Assembly: GCF_013304825.1 (NCBI RefSeq)
Contig: NZ_JAAWUO010000009.1
Location: 62,001 to 126,000, forward strand
DNA length: 64,000 bases
Source: Blautia schinkii
Lineage (GTDB): Bacteria; Bacillota; Clostridia; Lachnospirales; Lachnospiraceae
Direction of reading: 5' to 3'
Position 1 is the stretch's first letter; every line of letters begins with the position of its first letter. A model generated the notes under the pieces. It did not search any database and was not told the origin of the DNA. It saw nothing but the letters and a program-made list of their open reading frames with translations. Positions 9,836 through 18,404 of this stretch are shown one piece after another. The translations under genes were made by a program, and so were the position numbers.

Positions 9836-9864
9836 ATTATACTGGATAGCGACCGATAATTCAA
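9836..9864 (-). promoter_or_regulatory. sigma-A promoter for the ABC operon
   Basis: Read on the minus strand: TTGAAT (9864-9859), 17-base spacer, TATAAT (9841-9836). The start codon is about 40 bases downstream. Confidence 0.7.
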
Positions 9865-9879
9865 CAGAGAATCCACTTC

Positions 9880-9908
9880 TTTACAGAAAACAGGTGGTGT
9901 GCTATAGT
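9880..9908 (+). promoter_or_regulatory. sigma-A promoter for the NEAT-like gene
   Basis: TTTACA 9880-9885, 17-base spacer, TATAGT 9903-9908. It diverges from the ABC promoter, with the two -35 boxes about 15 bases apart. Confidence 0.65.
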
Positions 9909-9954
9909 GATATCATATGTGCAAAACAAATATGAAGAGATGGAGAGCAGTACA

Positions 9955-10482
9955 ATGAAACAAATGATGCGAACGATGGTTATATTTCTTCTGGCTATGA
10001 TGCTGTTATGCCCGGTTCAGGTTCTGGCAGCAGGTGAAGGCCTGGAGACAGATATGGAGGATGGCGAATATTCCATTCAGGTGGATCTGGAAGGCGGCAG
10101 CGGCAAGGCCAGCGTCACGTCACCCGCACTCATGATCGTAAAAGATGGCAGGATGTACGCACAGTTGCAGTGGAGTAGTTCCAACTACGATTATATGATC
10201 GTAAATGAAGAAAAGATCCTCAATGAGAGTGAAGAAGGCAGGAATTCGGTTTTTACAGTGCCGGTCACAGTAATGGATGACAAGATGGAAGTGATTGCGG
10301 ATACGCTGGCAATGGGCGCGCCTCATGAAATCAATTATACGCTGACTTTTTATGAGGATTCCATTGGCTCAAAGGGACAGCTTCCGCAGGAAGCAGCTAA
10401 GAGAGTGGTAGCAGTGGCTTTGGCGATTATTGTTGGCGGTGGAATTTTAAATTATTTTGTGAACAAAAGGAATCGGTGTTAA
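9955..10482 (+). CDS. membrane-anchored exported protein with NEAT-like domain
   Basis: 175 aa. Signal peptide MKQMMRTMVIFLL...VQVLA-AGE; one beta-rich domain (DGEYSIQVDLEGGSGKASV, SSNYDYMIVNEEKI, HEINYTLTFYED); C-terminal membrane helix AVALAIIVGGGILNYFV and basic tail. The domain resembles a lineage of Lachnospiraceae iron-transport-associated, NEAT-like proteins; the YDYM stretch could be a heme/ligand loop, but this is inference from pattern only. The start at 9955 is preferred over 9907 because GGAGAG precedes it and the signal peptide begins there. Confidence 0.6.
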   Translation: MKQMMRTMVIFLLAMMLLCPVQVLAAGEGLETDMEDGEYSIQVDLEGGSGKASVTSPALMIVKDGRMYAQLQWSSSNYDYMIVNEEKILNESEEGRNSVFTVPVTVMDDKMEVIADTLAMGAPHEINYTLTFYEDSIGSKGQLPQEAAKRVVAVALAIIVGGGILNYFVNKRNRC

Positions 10483-10499
10483 CAGCCGGTTCTTTTTTT
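10469..10499 (+). terminator. terminator overlapping the stop codon of the NEAT-like gene
   Basis: GAATCGG (10470-10476) pairs with CCGGTTC (10486-10492, one G-U pair), followed by TTTTTTT. The TAA stop lies in the loop. Confidence 0.7.
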
Positions 10500-10592
10500 C
10501 TGCTTTCAGGCATACATAAATAATAGCAGCAGATGCAGTAGGTGCAGTAAAATATCTGCAGTGAATTAAGGGACAAGAACGGAGGCAGAAAA

Positions 10593-11483
10593 ATGGAAAC
10601 AGCACAGGATAAAGCTTATGAGGCTTTGTACTATTCACTTTGGGAACTGGCACAAAGATACAGTGAGTTTACTCAGTTTCGGGTAATCGGAAAAAGCCAT
10701 GACGAAAGATTGATCCCCATGCTCGAGATCGGTCATGGAGAATCCTGCATTTTCTGTGTGGGAGGATTTTCGGGTACGGATGGAAAAATGTCGGACATGC
10801 TTGCACTGGCAGCTGCAGAATACTGCAAAACATATGAATGTAAATGGTCACTGCAGGAACTTTACGAGGTACATAAGCTTCTTGACAAGACAAGACTTTG
10901 CATTATTCCATCAGCAAATCCGGATGGTTACGAAATTTTTCGCAGGGGATACAATGCAGTGCGTAATCCTATCTTTCGCCAGATGCTGAAAATGCAGGAT
11001 GTTCCCTGTGATGAGTTTGTGTGTAATGCAAGAGGGATGGATCCTGCTTTGAATTTTCCTACCAGCTGCTGTACCAGAAAAAAGATCCATCAGCAGCCTG
11101 CAAGTGAGAATGAGACAAAGGCACTGATCCGCATTTTTCAGGAATATGGAGGAAGAGGTCTGCTTGTATTTTGCAGCTATGGGAAAAAAGTAATCTACTA
11201 CCGACAGGATCAGGGATTTGCCAACAATCAGAGATGCTACCGCCTGGCAAGGCATCTTAAAAAATGCTCAGACGGAAGGCTGGAGCGGCTCTCGGCAGGA
11301 TGTGAAACTCATATGCGGAACCGGAGTACAGGAAGGCCGGAGCAGTATTATGGAGAAGTGATACGTCAGCCGGCCTTTCGGATCGAACTTCCGCTGGGCG
11401 AAAATACGAAGGAGGCAGAGAAAAAGGTCCTCCGGGAGTTAATGCTTCTTCCTCTGGAATATATCTATTCGCTGATACAGTAA
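10593..11483 (+). CDS. M14 carboxypeptidase-like protein, apparently lacking zinc ligands
   Basis: 296 aa with the M14 zinc-carboxypeptidase layout: CVGGFSG at the first metal site, IIPSANPDGYE, NARGMDPALNFP, FCSYGKKVIYY and FRIELPLGE near the C-terminus. Compared with active family members, the HxxE pair is replaced by S60 and D63 and the second His by C194; the canonical DLNRNFP is also altered to MDPALNFP. The general-base Glu (E265) is kept. No signal peptide, so cytoplasmic. A pseudoenzyme or peptide-binding role is inferred. AACGGAGG precedes the ATG; a strong terminator follows. Confidence 0.75.
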   Translation: METAQDKAYEALYYSLWELAQRYSEFTQFRVIGKSHDERLIPMLEIGHGESCIFCVGGFSGTDGKMSDMLALAAAEYCKTYECKWSLQELYEVHKLLDKTRLCIIPSANPDGYEIFRRGYNAVRNPIFRQMLKMQDVPCDEFVCNARGMDPALNFPTSCCTRKKIHQQPASENETKALIRIFQEYGGRGLLVFCSYGKKVIYYRQDQGFANNQRCYRLARHLKKCSDGRLERLSAGCETHMRNRSTGRPEQYYGEVIRQPAFRIELPLGENTKEAEKKVLRELMLLPLEYIYSLIQ

Positions 11484-11490
11484 AAGAATG

Positions 11491-11541
11491 GCCTGTGCAG
11501 ATGCTATTTTGGGTTATTAAGCATCTGTGACAGGTTATTTT
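11491..11541 (+). terminator. rho-independent terminator
   Basis: CCTGTGCAGATGCT (11492-11505) pairs with AGCATCTGTGACAGG (11520-11534) with a one-base bulge, followed by TTATTTT. Confidence 0.8.
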
Positions 11542-11861
11542 GACATTGTATCTGAATTATGAAAATTAACGGCATAAACAGATTTTTGCAGTGATAGATG
11601 AGTCGAATCTTGTCGGACGAATTTCGTTGACTTATTTAACTGCTGGATTTATAATAACATCATCTGAAACAGATCTTTATATTTATTCTATTTCGTCTTT
11701 GACAGACGGACGTTTTCAGGAACGATTCCGTTCCATTTGAATCCTGGAATTTTTATATTTTAACAGAAAACAGATATTGACATATTTATGCAATGAAATA
11801 ACAGGTTTCTGCTAAGAAACAGGGGATTTTCGCTTGAGTTGATATCTATGGAGGGCAGTTT
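11542..11861. other. AT-rich intergenic region upstream of the fibre operon
   Basis: No protein gene of normal length is seen. The region holds several small inverted repeats, for example CGTC..GACG near 11696-11710 and GGAAC-GATTCC-GTTCC near 11720-11735. TTGACA hexamers at 11540-11545 and about 11776 lack a convincing -10 partner. It probably carries the promoter and 5' leader of the operon, but I cannot fix either, and no known riboswitch fold was recognised. Confidence 0.4.
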
Positions 11862-11930
11862 ATGTACCGTTGCGTGTGGAGCAGGTCTCCGCCAGAAATT
11901 CTTTTTTGTTTGCTCATGCAGTACTCCTAA
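11862..11930 (+). CDS. candidate 22-aa leader peptide upstream of the signal peptidase gene
   Basis: ATG at 11862 follows GGAGGG (11850-11855) at ideal spacing, a better ribosome site than that of the next gene. It encodes MYRCVWSRSPPEILFCLLMQYS and stops 30 bases before the signal peptidase ATG. It could be a leader for translational coupling or attenuation, or chance. No homologue recognised. Confidence 0.3.
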   Translation: MYRCVWSRSPPEILFCLLMQYS

Positions 11931-11960
11931 TAGAATGGATTTATAGAATTAAGAAAAGAA

Positions 11961-12446
11961 ATGAAATTGTTTTTTCGATATGCTTTTAACACAGTTCTGG
12001 CTTTGACTTTTGTGACTGCGATGGTACTCCTCCTTCCGGGGCTTTTTGGCATCCGGCCATATGTAGTCTACTCCGGATCCATGGAACCAGGGATCCGGAC
12101 CGGAGCTGTGGTATTTACAAAGGAGGGAAGTTTTTCTCCGAAAAAAGGAGACATTATCACATTTCGTATTGACGATACAGTTGTCACACACAGAGTTACG
12201 GAGAACCGAAACGGTATCTGTACAACAAAAGGCGACGCCAATAAAACAGCAGATCCAGTATCTGTAAAGGAGTCGCAGATCATCGGGCGGGTAGTCTTCA
12301 GCCTGCCTTATCTGGGCTATGTGATTCATTTTTTACGTACCCGGATTCCATTTACCGTCGTTGTCATTGCGGCGTGTCTGGCCGTGATCGCAGATCTGGC
12401 TTATACCCCAAATAAAAAAAATAATAGAATAGCAGGGAGGAATTAA
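11961..12446 (+). CDS. SipW-type signal peptidase I
   Basis: 161 aa. N-terminal membrane helix (residues 6-30), catalytic-Ser motif YSGSMEPGI (S40), GDIITFRIDDTVVTHRVTE with H77, and a C-terminal helix (FTVVVIAACLAVIADLA). Serine paired with His instead of Lys is the ER/archaeal-type arrangement found in Bacillus SipW, which processes TasA fibre precursors. The next three genes carry SipW-type signal peptides, supporting that role. The ribosome site is weak (AAGAAAAG), so translation may depend on the leader. First large gene of the fibre operon. Confidence 0.9.
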   Translation: MKLFFRYAFNTVLALTFVTAMVLLLPGLFGIRPYVVYSGSMEPGIRTGAVVFTKEGSFSPKKGDIITFRIDDTVVTHRVTENRNGICTTKGDANKTADPVSVKESQIIGRVVFSLPYLGYVIHFLRTRIPFTVVVIAACLAVIADLAYTPNKKNNRIAGRN

Positions 12447-12449
12447 ATT

Positions 12450-13097
12450 ATGATGAAAAACAGAAAAATGGTAAAAGGAATTGCGCTTGCGGCTATGGTC
12501 GCAGCTCTGGCGGCAGGAGGAACTGCAGCCTACCTTACAGATTTTGAATCCGCTACCAACAGTTTTACAGTAGGAAAAGTAGATATTGAACTGGATGAGC
12601 CGAACTGGAAACCAGATGAAAATACCAAGCTGGTACCAACACAGGTGATCAAGAAAGACCCGTTTGTGAAAAATCTTGGCGTCAATGATGCGTTTGTTTA
12701 TCTGGAAGTATCGGTTCCTGTGCGAAATGTGATTACCGCAGCTTTAGATGGAACCAGAAATGCCCTGGCAAAAACAGAAGTTTTCAGCTACACGAAGAAT
12801 AAAGAATGGACACAGATGGAGCGGAAAGAGATTGGACAGAATATGGTCTATACTTATGTTTATAACAGCATTCTGAAGCCGGGAGAAAAGACGGCCACAT
12901 TATTTAATACAGTAACTTTTGCCAATATCATTGAAGGACAGCTGGATACGCAGCAGCTTGATATGCCGGTAAGAGCTTATGCGATTCAGTCCACCAATAC
13001 AGGAGATGACAAGACAACTGTTCTGGAGCAGGCAACAGCAGCATACCAGAAGTATGTAAATCAGAATAAAGGGCTGTCCAGCGGTGTCACAAAATGA
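12450..13097 (+). CDS. TasA/CalY family fibre subunit with SipW-type signal
   Basis: 215 aa. The N-terminus has Lys residues, the hydrophobic ALAAMVAALAAGGTAA and then YLTDFESATNSFTVGKVDIEL, the classic SipW-dependent signal followed by the start of a TasA/camelysin beta-sandwich. LGVNDAFVYLEVSVPV and YNSILKPGEKT in the middle also match that family. Expected to be exported, cut by the SipW peptidase encoded 3 bases upstream, and assembled into an extracellular fibre. GCAGGGAGG precedes the start. No sorting signal. Confidence 0.85.
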   Translation: MMKNRKMVKGIALAAMVAALAAGGTAAYLTDFESATNSFTVGKVDIELDEPNWKPDENTKLVPTQVIKKDPFVKNLGVNDAFVYLEVSVPVRNVITAALDGTRNALAKTEVFSYTKNKEWTQMERKEIGQNMVYTYVYNSILKPGEKTATLFNTVTFANIIEGQLDTQQLDMPVRAYAIQSTNTGDDKTTVLEQATAAYQKYVNQNKGLSSGVTK

Positions 13098-13129
13098 CAT
13101 TTTAGGCTTTCAGGAAGCGGGGAATGTAA

Positions 13130-13732
13130 ATGAAAGAAAAATTATTAAAAGTACCTATATTCTTTCTTTTTGTTACAGGAGTTCTCTGCGCTTTGAGAAC
13201 AGCCGCGTATTTTTCAGATTACGATGACAAGATGAATACAGCGGCAGTGGGATCTGTGATCACGGAGATTGATGAAGATTTCCCGGATCCCACTCCCACC
13301 CCTATGGGTGATAACCCTTCGTACAAAAAGGAAATCTGGACGGGGAATTTCTCCGGAAATGAGAAAGGTTTCAATGCAGATTGTTATGTACGTATGTCTC
13401 TTTCCTATTCAGATGATGATATTGGAAGAGGTGTAGAACTTCTGGGAGTTGATAAGGTAAACTGGGTCTATAATCCGGGAGACGGGTATTATTATTACAG
13501 GAACATAGTGGCAGAGGGAGAAACTACAACGCCATTATGTACAGGATTTCGTATCAATTCTGAAAAAATAGATGACACATATAAGGACAGTCTTTTTGAT
13601 TTTGAAATCAATGTTTATGAGGAAGCTGTTCATGCGGAAGGATTTTCTGATTTTGAAAGTGCATGGAGCTATTTTAAAAACCCGGTATCTGTACAGACAG
13701 AGAGGAGGGGAACTGTTGAAAAAAGCTCTTAA
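13130..13732 (+). CDS. second SipW-signal exported protein (TasA-like, divergent)
   Basis: 200 aa. Signal MKEKLLKVPIFFLFVTGVLC with TAAYFSDYDDKMNTAAVGS at the processing site, then a beta-rich region (WTGNFSGNEKGFNADCYVRMSLSY) resembling TasA-family folds but shorter and more divergent. Preceded by GCGGGGAA. The end overlaps the next gene by 17 bases. Likely a minor or accessory fibre subunit; that role is inferred from the operon. Confidence 0.72.
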   Translation: MKEKLLKVPIFFLFVTGVLCALRTAAYFSDYDDKMNTAAVGSVITEIDEDFPDPTPTPMGDNPSYKKEIWTGNFSGNEKGFNADCYVRMSLSYSDDDIGRGVELLGVDKVNWVYNPGDGYYYYRNIVAEGETTTPLCTGFRINSEKIDDTYKDSLFDFEINVYEEAVHAEGFSDFESAWSYFKNPVSVQTERRGTVEKSS

Positions 13733-14960
13733 AGTTTTGCTGGCAGGAATCCTGGCGGCAGGAAGTCTTGCCGTGTGTGCGGCTGCTTACGGAAGTTTTT
13801 CGGATTCTGTAACTGTAACCAATCATATTTCCACAGGAGACATTAACATAGCTCTGAAAGAACTGGAGAAAAAAGACGGCCGTGAAATGGCTTATCAGGA
13901 TAGAAAGATCATTTTACCTGGAGATGAAATTTCCAAGATTCCAAGAATCACCAACAAGTCAGAGCCATGCTGGGTAAGGGTTAAGATTACTTATACAGAT
14001 GAACTGGAAGGTCTGAAAGGTCTTGATGATGCCAGTCTTCAGGGAATGTCTTCACGATGGATGAAAAGAGGCGAATATTTTTATTATAATAAATGTCTGA
14101 AGCAGGGAGAAAGTGTCGACATTTTTACAGGTGTGAGTATTCCGAAAGAATGGACAGATGTCTATGAGAAGAAAGGGCTTGGAATCACCATTGTGGCAGA
14201 TGCGATACAGGCGGCGAATTTTGCTCCTGATTTCAGTGCTATGACTCCCTGGGGAAATCAGAAGATCCAGAGATGTGTCCATGATACCAACGGACTTGTT
14301 GTAAAGAAAAAGAGTCCGGTGAAGCTGAAAGTGGAATTTGAAGGGAAAGCACATAAACTGATTGCAGCTCCGGATGATTTTTTCTCGGGCTTTTCAGCTG
14401 CTATGCCTGGAGATATTTTCAGAGATTCCGTGGAAATCCGAAACACTACAAAGAACAGTGCAGAGATCTTTTTCCGTACATCACCGGAATGTAAATCAGT
14501 GAAGGATCAGGAATTTCTGAAGAAATTGAAACTGGAGATTTCCATGGATGGAAAGAAACTGTATACAGGAGATATTCTTGCAGCATCTTTGAATAAAGCT
14601 GTTTCACTGGGAAAATTTGACAGTGGAAAAAGTGGACAGATGAATTTTCAGATTACAGTTCCGGCAGAGCTTGATAATACTTATGCACTGCGGGAGGGAG
14701 ATGTGAAATGGATCTTTTCTGTAGAAGATGATCAGCAGAAGCAGCTGACGGAAACTCCCGGACTTCGACGGCCTGGCGGAAGCGGAACACCAGGAAAAGA
14801 AACGGGCAGAATTTATAATAATGAAACTGCTAACTCTACAGGAAAAACAAAACCTGTAAAAACAGGAGACGATACAGAAATCTGGCTGTTTCTGTTTATG
14901 GGCGGAGCAGCACTTCTGGCAGGTGTTCTGGCAATCCGGAAAGGAGGGAAAAGAACATGA
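13716..14960 (+). CDS. SipW-signal surface protein with C-terminal membrane anchor
   Basis: 414 aa from a TTG at 13716, placed 5 bases after AGGAGGGG (13703-13710). A reading from 13572 would extend into the preceding gene and spoil the signal peptide, so it is rejected. Signal KKALKVLLAGILAAGSLAVCAAAY then GSFSDSVTVTNHISTG, the SipW pattern. Two beta-rich domains follow (RITNKSEPCWVRVKITY; MPGDIFRDSVEIRNTT), then a Gly/Thr/Lys-rich linker, VKTGDD, a hydrophobic helix and RKGGKRT. Probably a wall/membrane base for the fibre. Overlaps the next gene by 4 bases. Confidence 0.75.
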   Translation: MKKALKVLLAGILAAGSLAVCAAAYGSFSDSVTVTNHISTGDINIALKELEKKDGREMAYQDRKIILPGDEISKIPRITNKSEPCWVRVKITYTDELEGLKGLDDASLQGMSSRWMKRGEYFYYNKCLKQGESVDIFTGVSIPKEWTDVYEKKGLGITIVADAIQAANFAPDFSAMTPWGNQKIQRCVHDTNGLVVKKKSPVKLKVEFEGKAHKLIAAPDDFFSGFSAAMPGDIFRDSVEIRNTTKNSAEIFFRTSPECKSVKDQEFLKKLKLEISMDGKKLYTGDILAASLNKAVSLGKFDSGKSGQMNFQITVPAELDNTYALREGDVKWIFSVEDDQQKQLTETPGLRRPGGSGTPGKETGRIYNNETANSTGKTKPVKTGDDTEIWLFLFMGGAALLAGVLAIRKGGKRT

Positions 14961-17900
14961 AAAGAAGAATTGCAGGAATATTGATGGCACTGACTGTTTT
15001 TGTTTCCTCCGTTGCTGTCTCGGCCGGCCCGGAAGGAGAACTGACTTATGCATATGGAACTGAGTCTGTATCAGAAAGTGATTTTCATAAGCAAACCGAT
15101 GATTCGGAGGTGATTTCCCGGGAAGAAATAAAGCTGGATGAAGCGTCTTCAGATATGTCAGAAGAAATTCCAGATATTTCTCAGGATAAAGAGGAATCTT
15201 CAGATGAAGAAAATGAAAATCAGGAGGAGCCTATATCTGAAAGCAGCGATTCTGATAGCTCTTCAGAAGAAAATCTATTACAGGAAAGTGATCAGCTGCT
15301 GGAAGAAGCGGAAGTATCAGAAGAACCGGGATTCACTGTTTTTTCAGAAGAGAATGCAGATCTTCTGAAAGGTGAAAGTGAGGAAGACAAGGAGCTGATA
15401 CAGGAAATCGAAGATGGGCAGGTACTTGCATTTTCACCGGCGATTTCGGATGAAGCAGAGCAGAATGATATTGCAGAAGGTTTTTCCGCATCTGAGAATG
15501 ATATTGCAGTGACAGCATTAAAGCCTGGAGAATATTATGTGGAAAGTGGAGCCAGAGCCTATTGTGATGAGGTCTGGACAGAGGCCAATGACTTTGTGGC
15601 AGGAAATCATACACGTATGGCAAGTACTTTCCGTCTCGTGCATTATATTGATGATGCAGGTACAGAGAGGACCTCTCCATTGTATTGTCTGAAAGCAACC
15701 AAGACAGGTGTTGACAATGTGAATCTCAAGGAAGAAGCGGTTAAAGTGCTGAAAAATGCTACAATCCAGAAACTGCTGTATTTTGGTCATGGCGGCCCGG
15801 GAGATCTGGGAACGAGCTACGATCCTTCCTGCAGTCATATTAACTGGTCCAGATGGCAGAACCGATATATGTTTACACATATTGCTTTGTCCAAAGTTTA
15901 TTCCGGTGACAAAGGGTATGCAACAGAAGCAGAGGTGGAACATGTAGGAATCAACAAACTGATCACCAAAGTCAAGGCAATGACTATTCCGGCAAGAAAT
16001 AAAGCTTCTGTATCTGTGTATGGAGACAACGGATGGACAGCAGCAGGAGGACAGACAGTTCCCATGTCTGTGTTCAGATTCAGAGATTCCAGTCATTCTT
16101 ATGTACCGGACAGTATGAAAGATGGTTTCCAGCTCAGTGCACTTATGAAAGTTACAGATGCGGCAAAAACCGGAAATGGAATTATAGTAACCAGGGCATC
16201 CACAGAAAAATGGCAGCTGGCATATTGGGACAGCGGGGCAGAATATAATGCTGATAAAACAAATCCGACAATGATGAAAGGGACAAGGCTGAAATTAAAA
16301 GAGGGAGCTTACTTTCTTTTTATTTTTCCGCTGAATACTACTGCATCAAAAAAATTCCAGTATAAGATGATGCTGCAGCCGGTTTCCTATCTTCTGGTAG
16401 ATGGAAAAACTCAGACTGGAAAAGACGGAATGCAGGATTTTGGTGCATATGTATATCAGGGAACAAGAGGTCTTGTGACATTCACATTAAAGCCAGCAGC
16501 TTATGGAAGCATAAAGCTTACTAAAACAGAGGTTAATACAGCAGCTAAAATCGAAGGCGCGCAGTATTCGCTTTATGCAGCTGAAATTATAAAATCCGGT
16601 TATCGGACTAAATATCAAAAAGATCAGAAAATAACATCGGCCACTACTGACAGCAACGGTGTGATCACATTCACGAAGCTGGCTCCTGGAAAATATTATA
16701 TAAAAGAAACGAAAGCTCCGGCAGGATATCTTCTTAGTGCTGCTGTAAAAAATGTTACTGTCACTGGAGGAAAAACAGCAACAGCAAGTGTGAAAGATGA
16801 AATGGATATTCATGGAACCGTTTCCATTACAAAGAAAGACGGTGACACAAAAGATCTGCTTGCAGGAGCACAGTTTACGCTTTATGAGTGGAGCAAAACA
16901 GGAAAAAGCTACAAAAAAACCGGAAAGCTCCTGAAATATGACAGCCAGAAACGAATCTATACTTCAGATGTATTTTATTACAGTGAAGATAATCAGGGTA
17001 AATTCAGAGTAAAAGAAACAAAAGCTCCGGCAGGTTATACAGGAACCTGGCAGAAAGATATCAGACTTACAGAGCCTGGTACAAATAAAAAGTTCTCTTT
17101 TGAAGTTTTGAATTACCAGACGAATAAACGAAAAATAGAGATCGTAAAGACAGATGCAGACAAAGGTGACATTCTGGAAAATGCAGAATTTACGCTTTAT
17201 GAATACAGTGCTGCACTGAAAGGCTATAAAACGGAAGGCGTGCTGCTGAAGTATGACAGAGAAAATCAGCTTTATACCAGTGAAGAGCTTCTGAAAACTG
17301 CAGATAACAAAGGCAGGTTCCGTGTTGTGGAAACAAAAAATCCGCCGGGATATGAGGGAACATGGGAAAAAGAGGCAGATATCACAGACGAAGATGCAAG
17401 TCTCTTCTACGAAGTTACCAATACGTCCATCTCAAATTATACAGGAACGATCCGGCTTCGAAAGTCAGATATCTATACAGGAGAATTACTGGAAGGCGCA
17501 GAGTTCACAGTTTATCAGTGGAATGCTGCAAATAATTCTTATGAGGATGATCTGGAAGAAAAAAGTATTCTGAAATACAACAGTGATACAAAAGAATACT
17601 GTTCTGATGATCTGCCTGTTACAGAAGAAAACCAGGGCAAATTCCGCATTGTTGAAACTGAGAATCCGGAAAATTATACAGGAATTTATGAAAAAGAGAT
17701 CGTATTTGAAAAGAAAGAAAATACTTTTTCTGATGAGATCGTGCTGAATGCAGAGAATACACCGGACACGCTCCCTCTTGGGACGATCACTATTATAAAA
17801 AAGATCCGGGAAGAGGACATTACCTGGGCACACGGTAATCCTTCATTTTTCTTTGTTGCAGAAGGAAAAGATCTTACAGGTGCATCGCACAAATATGAAG

Positions 17901-18253
17901 ATTATGTAACATTTGTTCCGGACAGCTATGAAATGGATGATAACGGGTATGCAACGCTGGCTGTTACATTGGCTCATGTTCCTCTTGGACAGTATGAGAT
18001 CTGGGAGAAACCGGTACTTCGATATTATCTGAAAGATGCTTATGCCAATACAGAAAATGTTAGTATTACAAAAGGCATTTCCCCATCCTATGGAGCAGAT
18101 CCCAAACAAGTTGCAAAAGGTACAGCAGTGCTTACAGCTGAAAACGGAGATGCTTCCATCACATTTGTAAATGAAAAATCAAGATATGATGGATATTCTC
18201 ATAACGATTGTATAAAAAATACAATTCCGCTGCTGTTTCCTGAAAAAGAGTAG
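14957..18253 (+). CDS. 1098-aa adhesin: thioester-like domain plus Cna_B/SpaA repeats
   Basis: Signal peptide (MKRRIAGILMALTVFVSS); a long Glu/Ser/Asp-rich linker to about residue 185; a thioester-domain-like region (PLYCLKATKT with C244, then MFTHIALSKVY near 305-315); and about four SpaA/Cna_B beta-sandwiches starting with GSIKLTKTEV (residue ~515), each with an ETKAPAGY-type or ETxNPxxY segment and the Lys/Glu positions expected for isopeptide bonds. A last beta domain ends VNEKSRYDG. The C-terminus has no LPXTG and no membrane helix, so how it stays on the cell is unclear. Last gene of the fibre operon. Confidence 0.85.
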   Translation: MKRRIAGILMALTVFVSSVAVSAGPEGELTYAYGTESVSESDFHKQTDDSEVISREEIKLDEASSDMSEEIPDISQDKEESSDEENENQEEPISESSDSDSSSEENLLQESDQLLEEAEVSEEPGFTVFSEENADLLKGESEEDKELIQEIEDGQVLAFSPAISDEAEQNDIAEGFSASENDIAVTALKPGEYYVESGARAYCDEVWTEANDFVAGNHTRMASTFRLVHYIDDAGTERTSPLYCLKATKTGVDNVNLKEEAVKVLKNATIQKLLYFGHGGPGDLGTSYDPSCSHINWSRWQNRYMFTHIALSKVYSGDKGYATEAEVEHVGINKLITKVKAMTIPARNKASVSVYGDNGWTAAGGQTVPMSVFRFRDSSHSYVPDSMKDGFQLSALMKVTDAAKTGNGIIVTRASTEKWQLAYWDSGAEYNADKTNPTMMKGTRLKLKEGAYFLFIFPLNTTASKKFQYKMMLQPVSYLLVDGKTQTGKDGMQDFGAYVYQGTRGLVTFTLKPAAYGSIKLTKTEVNTAAKIEGAQYSLYAAEIIKSGYRTKYQKDQKITSATTDSNGVITFTKLAPGKYYIKETKAPAGYLLSAAVKNVTVTGGKTATASVKDEMDIHGTVSITKKDGDTKDLLAGAQFTLYEWSKTGKSYKKTGKLLKYDSQKRIYTSDVFYYSEDNQGKFRVKETKAPAGYTGTWQKDIRLTEPGTNKKFSFEVLNYQTNKRKIEIVKTDADKGDILENAEFTLYEYSAALKGYKTEGVLLKYDRENQLYTSEELLKTADNKGRFRVVETKNPPGYEGTWEKEADITDEDASLFYEVTNTSISNYTGTIRLRKSDIYTGELLEGAEFTVYQWNAANNSYEDDLEEKSILKYNSDTKEYCSDDLPVTEENQGKFRIVETENPENYTGIYEKEIVFEKKENTFSDEIVLNAENTPDTLPLGTITIIKKIREEDITWAHGNPSFFFVAEGKDLTGASHKYEDYVTFVPDSYEMDDNGYATLAVTLAHVPLGQYEIWEKPVLRYYLKDAYANTENVSITKGISPSYGADPKQVAKGTAVLTAENGDASITFVNEKSRYDGYSHNDCIKNTIPLLFPEKE

Positions 18254-18318
18254 TAAAAGGGCAAAAGGGCAGAATGCAGAAGGGCTTCTGCCTTTATGTC
18301 ATAGCTACATATAGGAAT

Positions 18319-18341
18319 AACAGAGCAGGATTCTGTTTTTT
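18319..18341 (+). terminator. terminator after the fibre operon
   Basis: AACAGA (18319-18324) pairs with TCTGTT (18332-18337) running into TTTTTT. A second hairpin, GCAGAA/TTCTGC at 18276-18291, lies upstream. Confidence 0.6.
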
Positions 18342-18404
18342 GGTAATATTTCCACTAATAAGCTTTTACAATAGAACAGAGAGATTTTCAGTGGGAGTGA
18401 GTTT

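Noticed and set aside
11542-11960. Possible c-di-GMP or other riboswitch before the fibre operon
   Set aside because: No conserved riboswitch core was recognised; only small unrelated inverted repeats.
13572-13715. Upstream extension of the 414-aa SipW-signal protein
   Set aside because: It lies inside the previous gene, has no ribosome site and would bury the signal peptide; TTG 13716 has an ideal AGGAGGGG.
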